A stretch of 64,000 nucleotides of DNA. Source: Polaromonas sp. GTDB lineage: Bacteria; Pseudomonadota; Gammaproteobacteria; Burkholderiales; Burkholderiaceae_C. Shown piece by piece: positions 7,740 through 14,521 of this stretch; the first letter of the stretch is position 1, and each line of letters opens with the position of its first letter. A program made the translations under genes and the position numbers. The DNA is taken from NCBI GenBank assembly GCA_030654695.1, contig JAURWY010000030.1, forward strand, positions 1-64,000, written 5' to 3'. The notes below the pieces were generated by a model. The model did no database searches. It was not told where the DNA came from and saw only the letters and a program-made list of their open reading frames with translations.

Positions 7740-8033
7740 ATGCGGGTCATAGCCATATCAACACTTCGGGCATTTTGGGAAAAGCACCCAGATGCACAGA
7801 CTCCTCTAAGGGCATGGTATGCGCTGGCCAGCAGGGCGCAATGGAAGTCGCCTGCTGACATCAAGCAGGCCTACAGAAATGCCAGTTTCACGGCCAACAA
7901 CCGTGTCGTGTTTAACGTTAAAGGCAATGACTATCGATTGGTCGTGCTGGTGCGCTATGACAAAGGGTTGTTGTTTGTGAAATTTGTGGGCACTCATGAC
8001 CAGTACGACAAGATAGATGTTTTAACGGTTTGA
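7740..8033 (+). CDS. higB: Type II toxin HigB, mRNA interferase
   Basis: 97 residues. The sequence 'MRVIAISTLRAFWEKHPDAQ', then 'WKSPADIKQAYRNASF' and 'RVVFNVKGNDYRLVVLVRYDK', and the end 'FVGTHDQYDKIDV' follow the HigB/RelE-like RNase fold over the full family length. In this family the toxin cleaves mRNA at the ribosome. The toxin gene precedes the antitoxin gene (normal for higBA) and is separated from it by a few bases that hold the antitoxin's ribosome site. It is complete and has no disabling change that I can see. Confidence 0.9.
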   Translation: MRVIAISTLRAFWEKHPDAQTPLRAWYALASRAQWKSPADIKQAYRNASFTANNRVVFNVKGNDYRLVVLVRYDKGLLFVKFVGTHDQYDKIDVLTV

Positions 8034-8044
8034 AGGGGAAGAAA

Positions 8045-8428
8045 ATGGAAATCCGAACGATTCACAACAAAAAAGAATACAAAGCTGCTCTGGACGAAAT
8101 AGAGCAACTTTGGACTGCGCCATCCAAGTCAGCTGAGGCTGACCGCTTGGATGTTTTAACGCTGCTGGTGGAGCATTACGAGAAAACGCATTTCCCGATT
8201 GCAGACCCAGACCCGATTGAATTTCTTGAGCATGTCATGGACAGTCAAGGCTTGAGCCGTAAAGACCTTGAGCCGATCATCGGGCCGCGTGGTCGGGTCG
8301 CTGACATCTTGAATCGGACTCGCCCATTGACGCTTGAAATGATCCGACGGTTGGTCAGCCAGCTCAACTTGCCTGCAGACGTATTGGTCAAACCTTACGC
8401 ATTGCGCGAAGAATTTCTGGCAGCCTGA
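8045..8428 (+). CDS. higA: Antitoxin HigA-like HTH protein
   Basis: 127 residues from ATG at 8045, preceded by AAGGGGAAG; an in-frame TTG upstream overlaps the toxin stop but is less likely. The N-terminal helical part 'IHNKKEYKAALDEIEQLW' is followed by 'DPIEFLEHVMDSQGLSRKDL' and a HTH ('IIGPRGRVADILNRTRPLT', 'EMIRRLVSQLNLPADVLV'). This is the COG5499-type HigA arrangement. It should bind and neutralise HigB and repress the operon through the repeat at 7712-7730. Confidence 0.88.
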   Translation: MEIRTIHNKKEYKAALDEIEQLWTAPSKSAEADRLDVLTLLVEHYEKTHFPIADPDPIEFLEHVMDSQGLSRKDLEPIIGPRGRVADILNRTRPLTLEMIRRLVSQLNLPADVLVKPYALREEFLAA

Positions 8429-8701
8429 TACTGCTATTTTTTCTATGCCGCCAGGATGCTCGGGAGTCAGCTCACATATTGGCGCGATTCTTTGTTGTGC
8501 GACAGGATAAAACCATGGCCAAACCGAGCCCTACAGCTGAATATATTACTGTCACGGGTGCCGCACTCGGGCGATTTCAGGCCCCATTGCCGCTGGCAGC
8601 GTAGCTCGTCACGGCAACCATGCATCCTTTCAAGAAGACTCCGGCGCAGATGGTTGCGGCGGTAGCCGCGCTACAACTTGACGGATATCTGAAAGCAGCG
8701 A
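8429..8701. other. Intergenic region with two mini-ORFs between the toxin-antitoxin modules
   Basis: No gene of recognisable family. A 29-codon ORF (8515-8604, 'MAKPSPTAEYITVTGAALG') has AGGA seven bases before its ATG. A second 29-codon ORF in another frame (8620-8709, 'MHPFKKTPAQMVAAVAALQL') ends inside the next operator. They may be pieces of one frameshifted small gene or chance ORFs. Confidence 0.4.
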
Positions 8702-8726
8702 AAATGTAGTGTTGAACACTACATTT
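8702..8726 (+). promoter_or_regulatory. Perfect 12-bp palindromic operator of the phd-vapC pair
   Basis: Arms 8702-8713 and 8715-8726 (AAATGTAGTGTT and its exact reverse complement) are separated by one base. The palindrome lies 12 bases before the antitoxin ATG, where autorepression by a Phd-type antitoxin dimer is expected. A promoter probably overlaps it. Confidence 0.65.
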
Positions 8727-8737
8727 GAAGGATTGAG

Positions 8738-8974
8738 ATGAAAACTATCTCTGCTGGGGAGGCTAATCGCCACTTCTCCACTCTGCTGCGGGATGTTGCC
8801 ACTGGCGAAATTATCACGGTTCTTTCCCGTGGCAAGCCCGTTGCGACCATTTCACCTGCTCGCTTGGGTGACGTTGAACGCGCTGCGGCTAAGCTTAATT
8901 TGCTCGAACGGCTGCGTCAGCAAACGCCAGCAGGGGCGCGGCACTGGACACGTGACGAACTGTACGAGGGCTGA
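8738..8974 (+). CDS. Phd/YefM-family antitoxin
   Basis: 78 residues. 'ISAGEANRHFSTLLRDVATG' with 'EIITVLSRGKPVATISPAR' is the classic Phd/YefM DNA-binding fold. The C-terminal 'LLERLRQQ' to 'HWTRDELYEG' is the toxin-wrapping tail. The gene ends three bases before the PIN toxin start, so the two are co-translated. A GGATTGAG stretch serves as the ribosome site, and a perfect palindrome lies just upstream. It should neutralise the VapC-type nuclease and repress the operon. Confidence 0.9.
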   Translation: MKTISAGEANRHFSTLLRDVATGEIITVLSRGKPVATISPARLGDVERAAAKLNLLERLRQQTPAGARHWTRDELYEG

Positions 8975-8977
8975 TGG

Positions 8978-9430
8978 ATGAGAGTCGCCCTTGACACCAA
9001 CATCTTGGCTTACGCGGAAGGCTTGGGCGATGAACCACGTTGCAGCACTGCATTGCAGTTGCTTGATCAATTGCACGGCGCCGACGTTGTCTTGCCTGCG
9101 CAGACCTTGGGTGAGTTGTCGCGCGTCTTGACCGGTAAAGCCAAGCGCACCCCAACTCAGACACGCGACGCGGTATTGGGGTGGGCAGACAGTTTTGAAG
9201 TGGCAGACTCCACCTGGTTTGCTTTCCAGGCAGCGCTGGACTTGACCGTCGATCACCAATTGCCGATGTGGGACGCTTTGATTTTGGCGGTCGCCGCCGA
9301 AAATCACTGTCGAATATTGCTGTCAGAAGATTTCCAGAATGGCTTCACCTGGCGCGGCGTCACCGTGGTCAACCCGTTTGTCGAACCTCGCGCGCCATTA
9401 CTGGCCGGGTTGCTGCGCATATCGAATTGA
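8978..9430 (+). CDS. vapC: VapC-family PIN-domain toxin (ribonuclease)
   Basis: 150 residues. 'MRVALDTNILAYAEG' provides the first PIN aspartate (D6). 'LPAQTLGELSRVL' gives E46, 'PMWDALILAVA' gives D99 and 'LLSEDFQNGF' gives E117/D118, so the acidic Mg-binding cluster is complete. Family members cleave specific tRNA, rRNA or other RNA. It directly follows its Phd antitoxin. The final residues ('FVEPRAPLLAGLLRISN') differ from the normal PIN end and run toward the remnant of another PIN gene, which suggests that recombination replaced the last few residues. Confidence 0.88.
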   Translation: MRVALDTNILAYAEGLGDEPRCSTALQLLDQLHGADVVLPAQTLGELSRVLTGKAKRTPTQTRDAVLGWADSFEVADSTWFAFQAALDLTVDHQLPMWDALILAVAAENHCRILLSEDFQNGFTWRGVTVVNPFVEPRAPLLAGLLRISN

Positions 9431-9573
9431 ACGCCAGTCAGTCAGCTCAACTTGCCGCCCACGTCCGCAGCGAAGGGCTTGTGCTGGTGACGAACAACAT
9501 GGGTGAGTTTTCTCGTGTCCCGGCTCTGCAAACCGAGAACTGGTTGACCGCACCTTTGCCTTGCTCAATGTGA
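9428..9573 (+). pseudogene. Remnant of a second PIN-domain (VapC/FitB-like) toxin
   Basis: In a frame shifted from vapC, about 45 codons read 'QSAQLAAHVRSEGLVLVTNN', 'MGEFSRVPALQTENWL' and then a stop. 'LVTNNxxEFSRVPxLxxENW' is the conserved C-terminal end of VapC toxins. The rest of the gene, including the first catalytic Asp and the antitoxin gene, is absent. It is a degraded copy trapped at the 3' end of the intact module. Confidence 0.75.
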
Positions 9574-9651
9574 CCTTTTCTTGATCTAGATCTAATCAGC
9601 GTTGGCTCACCCGCCCTAGGATCAACTCGTTCTCAACAAGAGGAGTTGGTT

Positions 9652-10020
9652 TTGATTTCACAACAAGATGTTCAGGCTTATCGCCAGCAGTTGCAGGCCT
9701 TGCGCTCAGCCTTGCTGACTCAAATTGCAGAGCAGCGCGGCGGTAGCCGAAGCCGTGCCGATGTCGCTGCTGACCACTTCATGCACGCAGAGGACTCGCA
9801 CGCGCAAGTCACCTCGCAGCGGGACTTGGAGTTCGCCATCAACGAGCATGAAACCGCCGAACTGGCTGACCTGGAATTGGCGCTGTTGCGCTTGGACGCA
9901 GGCACGTATGGCGTCTGCATCGACTGCGCGGCACCCATTCCGGAGGCACGACTCAAAGCGCGGCCTGAAGCGCAGCGTTGCATGGCCTGCCAAGAAAAAA
10001 TTGAACACACCCATCTCTGA
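9652..10020 (+). CDS. DksA/TraR-family C4 zinc-finger protein
   Basis: 122 residues from TTG at 9652, six bases after AGGAG (9641-9645); a TTG at 9646 is too close to that site. A helical region, 'YRQQLQALRSALLTQIAEQ', leads to 'HETAELADLELALLRLDAG', then the zinc finger 'YGVCIDCAAPIPEARL' and 'RCMACQEKIEH' (CxxC-CxxC). It is shorter than true DksA and lacks the DxxDxA coiled-coil tip, so it is a DksA-like protein of unknown target rather than DksA. It probably forms a two-gene unit with the next gene, 15 bases downstream. Confidence 0.8.
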   Translation: MISQQDVQAYRQQLQALRSALLTQIAEQRGGSRSRADVAADHFMHAEDSHAQVTSQRDLEFAINEHETAELADLELALLRLDAGTYGVCIDCAAPIPEARLKARPEAQRCMACQEKIEHTHL

Positions 10021-10035
10021 GAAAGAAAAAAAGAA

Positions 10036-10410
10036 ATGACCACTTTTCATGCCGTCGTTTGGATTGACCAGCAAGAAGCCCACGTGCTGATGTTTGACCG
10101 CGAACACGTTGAGGCACAGCGCATCAAGTCGCGCAGCCACCACCAGCACCAAGGCAAGGCTACCGATTTATCAGGCTTGTTTGCAGACGTGGCTAACGCC
10201 TTGCAGAACGTGCACGAGGTGCTGCTGACGGGCCCAGGCTTGGTTAGGGATCAGTTACGGGATTGGTGCGTTCAGCATCAGCCCGCTGTGGGCAAGGCCA
10301 TCGTCGGCAGTGTTGCCAGCGACCACCCGAGCGACCCGCAATTGGCAGGTCTGGCGCGTCAGTATTTTAAAAAGTTTGACCGGATGGGTGCTAACCCATC
10401 CGCTTTATAA
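10036..10410 (+). CDS. eRF1-domain-like 'translational machinery' protein, unknown role
   Basis: 124 residues. 'AVVWIDQQEAHVLMFDREHV', a His-rich loop ('SRSHHQHQGK'), 'HEVLLTGPGLVRDQLRDW' and 'VGSVASDHPSDPQLAGLAR' match a small family usually annotated as translational machinery protein or eRF1 domain 3-like. The family's biochemical role is not established. It is 15 bases behind the DksA-like gene and ends in a terminator hairpin that overlaps its last codons. The fold call comes from motif memory; the function is unknown. Confidence 0.65.
   Translation: MTTFHAVVWIDQQEAHVLMFDREHVEAQRIKSRSHHQHQGKATDLSGLFADVANALQNVHEVLLTGPGLVRDQLRDWCVQHQPAVGKAIVGSVASDHPSDPQLAGLARQYFKKFDRMGANPSAL
10381..10410 (+). 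terminator. Terminator hairpin overlapping the end of the eRF1-like gene
   Basis: Perfect 9-bp stem CGGATGGGT/ACCCATCCG (10381-10389 with 10394-10402) and 4-base loop, followed by CTTTATAA. It lies inside the last codons and stop of the gene. The T run is short, so termination strength is uncertain. Confidence 0.55.
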
Positions 10411-10450
10411 ACTCAAATTAACTTTTGTAAGCGCCAGCCTTGGCCTTCAA

Positions 10451-11827
10451 TTAGGCTGGTGTTGTCGCCAGCTTGATCAAGCCTGACACATTGACGGCTT
10501 GCCCGATGGCCCAGCTGGCTTTCAGCAAGGCGGCTGTTTGGTCAGCACCCAACACCGAGTCCGACAGGCCGTGGAACTTGGCTTCCAGAAGACTGTCGGT
10601 CATCGGGTTTTGCAGCGAGCCAATGGCGTGCTCGACAAACACATGCACACGGCGACCATCGTTCAAGACGGCGGTGACGTCGGCGCTGGCTTCGTCAATT
10701 GAATCATCCACCGTGGCGATGACCTTGCGGCGCAGCGCCACCATGTCCGAGCGGTTGACGATGTCGTCGGAAAACTCGTCTTCGGCAGCGTAACCAAAAG
10801 TCAGGCCGGCGGCGCAGCCGTGGTAGACGCTGAACTTGGCTTGCAGGCCGTCGGCAGGTTCTTTTTTGCCGGTCAGCTCCAGCACCAGTGAATGCACTTT
10901 GAGTTCGATGCTTTGCACTTGGTCGGGCGTCACGCCTTGGGCGCGCAGCTGTGCGCAGGCATCGATGCTGGGGTGAATCACGATGCCGCAAGCGAAGGGC
11001 TTGAAGGAGTTGAAGGAGATCTCAAAGCGTTCGCCGAGTTCGCTGGTGATTTCGTTCCAGTCGTTCTTGGTCGAGACGGTTTGCATCATGCCGCGCGGTG
11101 CTTCCAGCGCTTTCGGGCTGGCGGTGAAACCTTTGCTGGCCAGCAGCGCTGACATCATGCCAGCGCGTGCTGCGCCACCTGGATGGAAGGGCTTGGTCAT
11201 GGTGCCGAATTGCTCGCGCATGCCAACGGGTTGCGAGGCTGCAATGCCCAGCGCCATGGCGGTTTGTTGCGTGTCCAGCTTGAGCAAACGGGCGCAAGCT
11301 GCAGCCGCACCCAGCGTGCCGGTGGAGCCGGTGATGTGCCAGCCGCGGTCGTAATGGTCGGGGTACATGGCGTTGCCAACGCGGCAGGAGACGTCGATGC
11401 CGAGCACCAATGCGTCTATGCATTCGCGGCCCGTCGAGCCGATGTGTTCCGCCAGCGCCAGAATAGCCGAGGCCACTGGGCCAGCCGGGTGGATGATGGT
11501 TTTCAGGTGCGTGTCGTCAAAGTCAAAGGTGTGCGAGGTGATGCCGTTGATCAGCGCAGCGCTGCCCATGTCGACTTTTTCGCTGCGGCCCAGCACGCTG
11601 GCTTGTGCTGCTGGCTGGAACATTTGTGCGGCTGCCAGCGCAGCGTCAGCGGCTTCGTGGTGGGCGGCACCGACAGCGCAACCGAGCCAGTTGGTGAAGG
11701 TCCGGTGCGCGTCGTGGTCGACCGCATCGCTCCAGCCGCGGGACGGATGGGTGGCGACAAATTTCGCCAGAATTTGCGTGATGGGCGGAGCGTTGTGGTC
11801 GGCGGCGACCTGGGTATTACGAGCCAT
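10451..11827 (-). CDS. MmgE/PrpD-family protein (2-methylcitrate dehydratase/aconitate-decarboxylase-like)
   Basis: 458 residues. 'SGITSHTFDFDDTHLKTIIHP'-type sequence ('NGITSHTFDFDDTH' at about 95-108), 'LGIDVSCRVGNAMYPDHYDR' and 'HITGSTGTLGAAAACARLL' are hallmark PrpD-fold motifs, and the length fits. Members dehydrate 2-methylcitrate, decarboxylate cis-aconitate or act on related tricarboxylates. There are no prpB/prpC/acnD genes here, so it is unlikely to be the housekeeping propionate enzyme. It lies downstream of a Bug-type solute-binding protein gene on the same strand with an 80-base gap that contains a hairpin. Uptake and catabolism of a dicarboxylate or tricarboxylate is an inference. 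Confidence 0.85.
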   Translation of the reverse strand: MARNTQVAADHNAPPITQILAKFVATHPSRGWSDAVDHDAHRTFTNWLGCAVGAAHHEAADAALAAAQMFQPAAQASVLGRSEKVDMGSAALINGITSHTFDFDDTHLKTIIHPAGPVASAILALAEHIGSTGRECIDALVLGIDVSCRVGNAMYPDHYDRGWHITGSTGTLGAAAACARLLKLDTQQTAMALGIAASQPVGMREQFGTMTKPFHPGGAARAGMMSALLASKGFTASPKALEAPRGMMQTVSTKNDWNEITSELGERFEISFNSFKPFACGIVIHPSIDACAQLRAQGVTPDQVQSIELKVHSLVLELTGKKEPADGLQAKFSVYHGCAAGLTFGYAAEDEFSDDIVNRSDMVALRRKVIATVDDSIDEASADVTAVLNDGRRVHVFVEHAIGSLQNPMTDSLLEAKFHGLSDSVLGADQTAALLKASWAIGQAVNVSGLIKLATTPA

Positions 11828-11870
11828 GGTGTCTTTCGGCAGAAGCTGCCAGAGGTTGCAGAAAAATGAC

Positions 11871-11894
11871 TCGTCACTGCGCTCGCAGTGACGA
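11871..11894 (-). terminator. Hairpin between the solute-binding protein and MmgE/PrpD genes
   Basis: Perfect 10-bp inverted repeat (11871-11880 with 11885-11894) and 4-base loop. On the minus strand it is followed four bases later by TTTTT. It could attenuate transcription into the PrpD-like gene or be a small REP-like repeat. Confidence 0.45.
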
Positions 11895-11907
11895 TGTATT
11901 TTGTTTT

Positions 11908-12879
11908 TTAGTTGTCGAGCTGAATGCCGCGTTCTTTGGCCAGCTTGGTCCAGCGTGCGATGTCATAACGGATGAATTCACTGAATTTTTCGGGTGTCAT
12001 GACGGTCGGTTCGATGGCTTCAATCGCCAGCTTTTCACGCATGTCAGGCGCGCGCAAGACGGTTGCCAATGTTTCATTCAGCACCTTGACGATGGGCGCG
12101 GGCATCCCCGCTGGGCCAACCACGCCGTACCACTGCTGCGCGTCAAAGCCCTTGAAGCCGGACTCATCCAGCGTTGGCACATCCTTGAACAGCGGGTGGC
12201 GCTGCAGGCCGGTGACGGCCAGCGGGCGCACACGACCTGATCGAATATGCGGTACCGCGGCGGCCAAGCCTGGGAACATGGCTTGTGTCTGGCCGCCGAT
12301 CAAGTCGTTGAAGGCCGGGGCAATGCCGCGGTAGGGAATGTGCACCATGAAGGAGTCCACTTGCTGCTTGAACAGCTCCATCGTCAAGTGCGTCAGGGAG
12401 CCTGCGCCGGCGGAACCGTAGCTGACCTTGCCCGGATTTTTTTTCAGGTAGGCGATGAACTCTTTGACGTTGTTGACGGGCAGCGCAGCGTTGACCACCA
12501 GCATGTTGGGCGTGCCACCGATCATGCCAATCGGCGTGAAGTCCTTGATGGCGTCGTACGGCAGCTTGCGTGTGGCCGGGCTGGTGCCGTGGGTGGCCAC
12601 GTAGCCTTGCATCAGCGTGTAGCCATCCGGGGTGGCCCGAGCGGTGGTTTGGCAGGCGATCACGCCGCCGCCACCGGCTTGGTTGTCCACAATGAAGGGT
12701 TGCTTGAGCAGGTTGCCCCAGCGCTCGGTCACGGTGCGGCCGACCATGTCGCTGCCGCCACCCGCAGACACCGGCACGATGTAGCGAATCGGTTTGGCCG
12801 GAAAGGCCGGTTGTGCCCAGCTCAAGGCGGGGGCGCCCAACAGGGCGGGTGTGGCGAATATGAGGTGACGACGTTTCAT
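11908..12879 (-). CDS. Tripartite tricarboxylate transporter (Bug/TctC) solute-binding protein
   Basis: 323 residues. An N-terminal signal peptide 'MKRRHLIFATPALLGAPALS' with processing near 'WAQPAFPAK' is followed by 'PIRYIVPVSAGGGSDMVGR', 'QAGGGGVIACQTTARATPDGY' and 'VNAALPVNNVKEFIAYLKKNPGK', all typical of the large Bug family of periplasmic carboxylate binders in Burkholderiales. No TctA/TctB membrane genes are adjacent, as is usual for orphan Bug proteins. Co-orientation with the MmgE/PrpD gene suggests a shared carboxylate substrate. The ATG at 12879 gives a normal signal peptide. Confidence 0.9.
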   Translation of the reverse strand: MKRRHLIFATPALLGAPALSWAQPAFPAKPIRYIVPVSAGGGSDMVGRTVTERWGNLLKQPFIVDNQAGGGGVIACQTTARATPDGYTLMQGYVATHGTSPATRKLPYDAIKDFTPIGMIGGTPNMLVVNAALPVNNVKEFIAYLKKNPGKVSYGSAGAGSLTHLTMELFKQQVDSFMVHIPYRGIAPAFNDLIGGQTQAMFPGLAAAVPHIRSGRVRPLAVTGLQRHPLFKDVPTLDESGFKGFDAQQWYGVVGPAGMPAPIVKVLNETLATVLRAPDMREKLAIEAIEPTVMTPEKFSEFIRYDIARWTKLAKERGIQLDN

Positions 12880-12913
12880 CTAAATCTCCGATGGGGTGGA
12901 TGGCTGGCAGCGT

Positions 12914-13282
12914 TCAGGGTTGCGGTTTGTCTGGCGTGATGTCGCGCACTTCAACGTCGACCACGTCGTTGCTGGCGACGCGGGGGCGCTCGTTCGGATG
13001 ACGGCCACGTTCGGCCAGTGGACTGGCTGGAGGACCGCTGGGCGCAGGTGGCGGTGGTTTGGTGCCCGGCCACATGCCCTGCATGCCTTTGCTAGAGAAC
13101 TGTTGAAAACGCCCAAAGACCATCGGCCCGGTCGGACGCTTGCCAGTGATCAGCGCTCGCAACAGGCTCAGCACCACCACCACCAAGGCCGCAGCCAACA
13201 GACTGGCCAGCGCAATGGCGGCAAACAGCCAGAAGACGAGGCGCATCACAAGCTGGAACAGACGGGTCATGAAAGCAGGCAA
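12914..13282 (-). CDS. Hypothetical single-pass membrane protein, proline-rich
   Basis: 122 residues starting at TTG 13282, which has AAGGA at six bases; an ATG four codons later would leave the site 18 bases away, so TTG is preferred. One strongly hydrophobic segment (about 8-42, 'LVFWLFAAIALASLLAAALV') is followed by a proline-rich cytoplasmic or periplasmic region and an acidic end ('DVVDVEVRDI'). I do not recognise a named family. It sits immediately downstream of ftsY and is probably co-transcribed with it. Confidence 0.7.
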   Translation of the reverse strand: MPAFMTRLFQLVMRLVFWLFAAIALASLLAAALVVVVLSLLRALITGKRPTGPMVFGRFQQFSSKGMQGMWPGTKPPPPAPSGPPASPLAERGRHPNERPRVASNDVVDVEVRDITPDKPQP

Positions 13283-13324
13283 ATAAATTCCTTGAAAAAA
13301 TGGGGGAGAGACAGTGACAAATGC

Positions 13325-14494
13325 TTAGCTTAGCAAAGCTTGCGCAAACTCGCGCGCGTTGAAGGTTTCAAGGTCTTCGACCTGTTCGCCGACACCGATG
13401 AAATACACCGGCACCGTGCGCCAAGTGGGGTGCGCTTTGGCCCGCTCACGCGCCCACAACGCAATGGCGGCCAGCACGCCGCCCTTGGCGGTGCCGTCGA
13501 GCTTGGTGACGATGAGGCCGGTGAGTTGCAAGGCTTCGTCAAAAGACTTGACCTGCGACAGGGCGTTTTGCCCGGTGTTGCCGTCGATCACCAGCAAAAT
13601 TTCATGCGGCGGCAGGCCGATGCCCGGGCTGCTGGCTGTACCGACGGTTTCAGCCCCCGCACCGGCTTTGGCGATGGTGCGCTTGATTTTTTTCAGCTCT
13701 TCCATCAGGTGCAACTGGGTCGGCAGCCGACCAGCGGTGTCAACCAGCACCACGTCCCGGCCGCGCGCCTTGCCGGCGGTGACGGCGTCAAAGCTCACAG
13801 ACGCCGGGTCGCCACCTTCTTGGCTGATGATCTCGACCGTGTTGCGGTCGGCCCAGACGGTGAGCTGTTCGCGCGCAGCTGCCCGGAAGGTGTCGGCGGC
13901 GGCCAGCAGCACGGAGGCACCGTGGTCGGCCAGATGCCGTGTGAGCTTGCCGATGGAGGTGGTTTTGCCCGCGCCATTGACACCGGCGACCATGATCACC
14001 GTCGGCAAAAATTCGCCGATGACCAGCGGCTTTTCAAGCGGCTTGAGCAGCAGGGTGATGGATTCGATCAGCACGTTCTTGACCGCGATCGGGTGCGTCA
14101 CACCACCGTCTTTGACACGGCGCTTGACGTCGTCCAGCAGGTATTGCGTGGCGCCCACGCCGGCGTCAGCCATCAACAAGGCGGACTCTAAGTCTTCGTA
14201 AAGCGCCTCGTTGATTTGGGTGCCGGTGAAAACACTCGAAATGCTGCTGCCAGTCTTGCGCAGACCGTCTGAGAGTTTGCTCAGCCAGCGCTGGCGCTCG
14301 GGCGGCACAGCGCCAGGCAGCGGAATGTCAATCGGCGTGACCAGCGCACTGCCAATCAGGCTGCCGGCAGCCTGATTGGCAGGGGTGACGGTTGGGACTG
14401 GGGCAGGGGCTGAAACAGGCGGCAGCGCGGCTACCGGAGTGGGCTCGGCTGGCGGGGCTGAAGGCTTGAGGATTTTCTTGAAGAAACTGAACAT
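13325..14494 (-). CDS. ftsY: Signal recognition particle receptor FtsY
   Basis: 389 residues. A Pro/Ala-rich N-terminal A domain (about 1-60) replaces the acidic one of enterics. The N domain begins near 'QRWLSKLSDGLRKTGSSISS'. The GTPase G domain has 'GVNGAGKTTSIGKL' (G1), 'VDTAGRLPTQ' (G3) and 'TKLDGTAKGG' (G4 and closing motif), ending 'EQVEDLETFNAREFAQALLS'. It docks the SRP-ribosome complex at the membrane for co-translational insertion of membrane proteins. It is divergent from the M16 peptidase gene, with 27 bases between the two starts. Confidence 0.97.
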   Translation of the reverse strand: MFSFFKKILKPSAPPAEPTPVAALPPVSAPAPVPTVTPANQAAGSLIGSALVTPIDIPLPGAVPPERQRWLSKLSDGLRKTGSSISSVFTGTQINEALYEDLESALLMADAGVGATQYLLDDVKRRVKDGGVTHPIAVKNVLIESITLLLKPLEKPLVIGEFLPTVIMVAGVNGAGKTTSIGKLTRHLADHGASVLLAAADTFRAAAREQLTVWADRNTVEIISQEGGDPASVSFDAVTAGKARGRDVVLVDTAGRLPTQLHLMEELKKIKRTIAKAGAGAETVGTASSPGIGLPPHEILLVIDGNTGQNALSQVKSFDEALQLTGLIVTKLDGTAKGGVLAAIALWARERAKAHPTWRTVPVYFIGVGEQVEDLETFNAREFAQALLS

Positions 14495-14521
14495 GAGTGG
14501 TCTTTGGAGTCAGGGTATTCT

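Noticed and set aside
8456-8665. 69-residue ORF between toxin-antitoxin modules
   Set aside because: Arg/Ser/Leu-rich composition, no ribosome site and no recognisable family.
7740-10410. Possible new anti-phage defence island beside the integrase
   Set aside because: Only standard toxin-antitoxin genes, a DksA-like and an eRF1-like protein are present; no nuclease, helicase, kinase or sensor gene of a defence type could be recognised.
10416-10470. Second terminator from the CCAGCCT/AGGCTGG repeat at the end of the MmgE/PrpD gene
   Set aside because: Seven-base stem with a long loop and no T run on either strand.
13340-14201. Long plus-strand ORFs opposite ftsY
   Set aside because: Antisense reading of a high-GC gene; ftsY has all GTPase motifs and the shadows have none.
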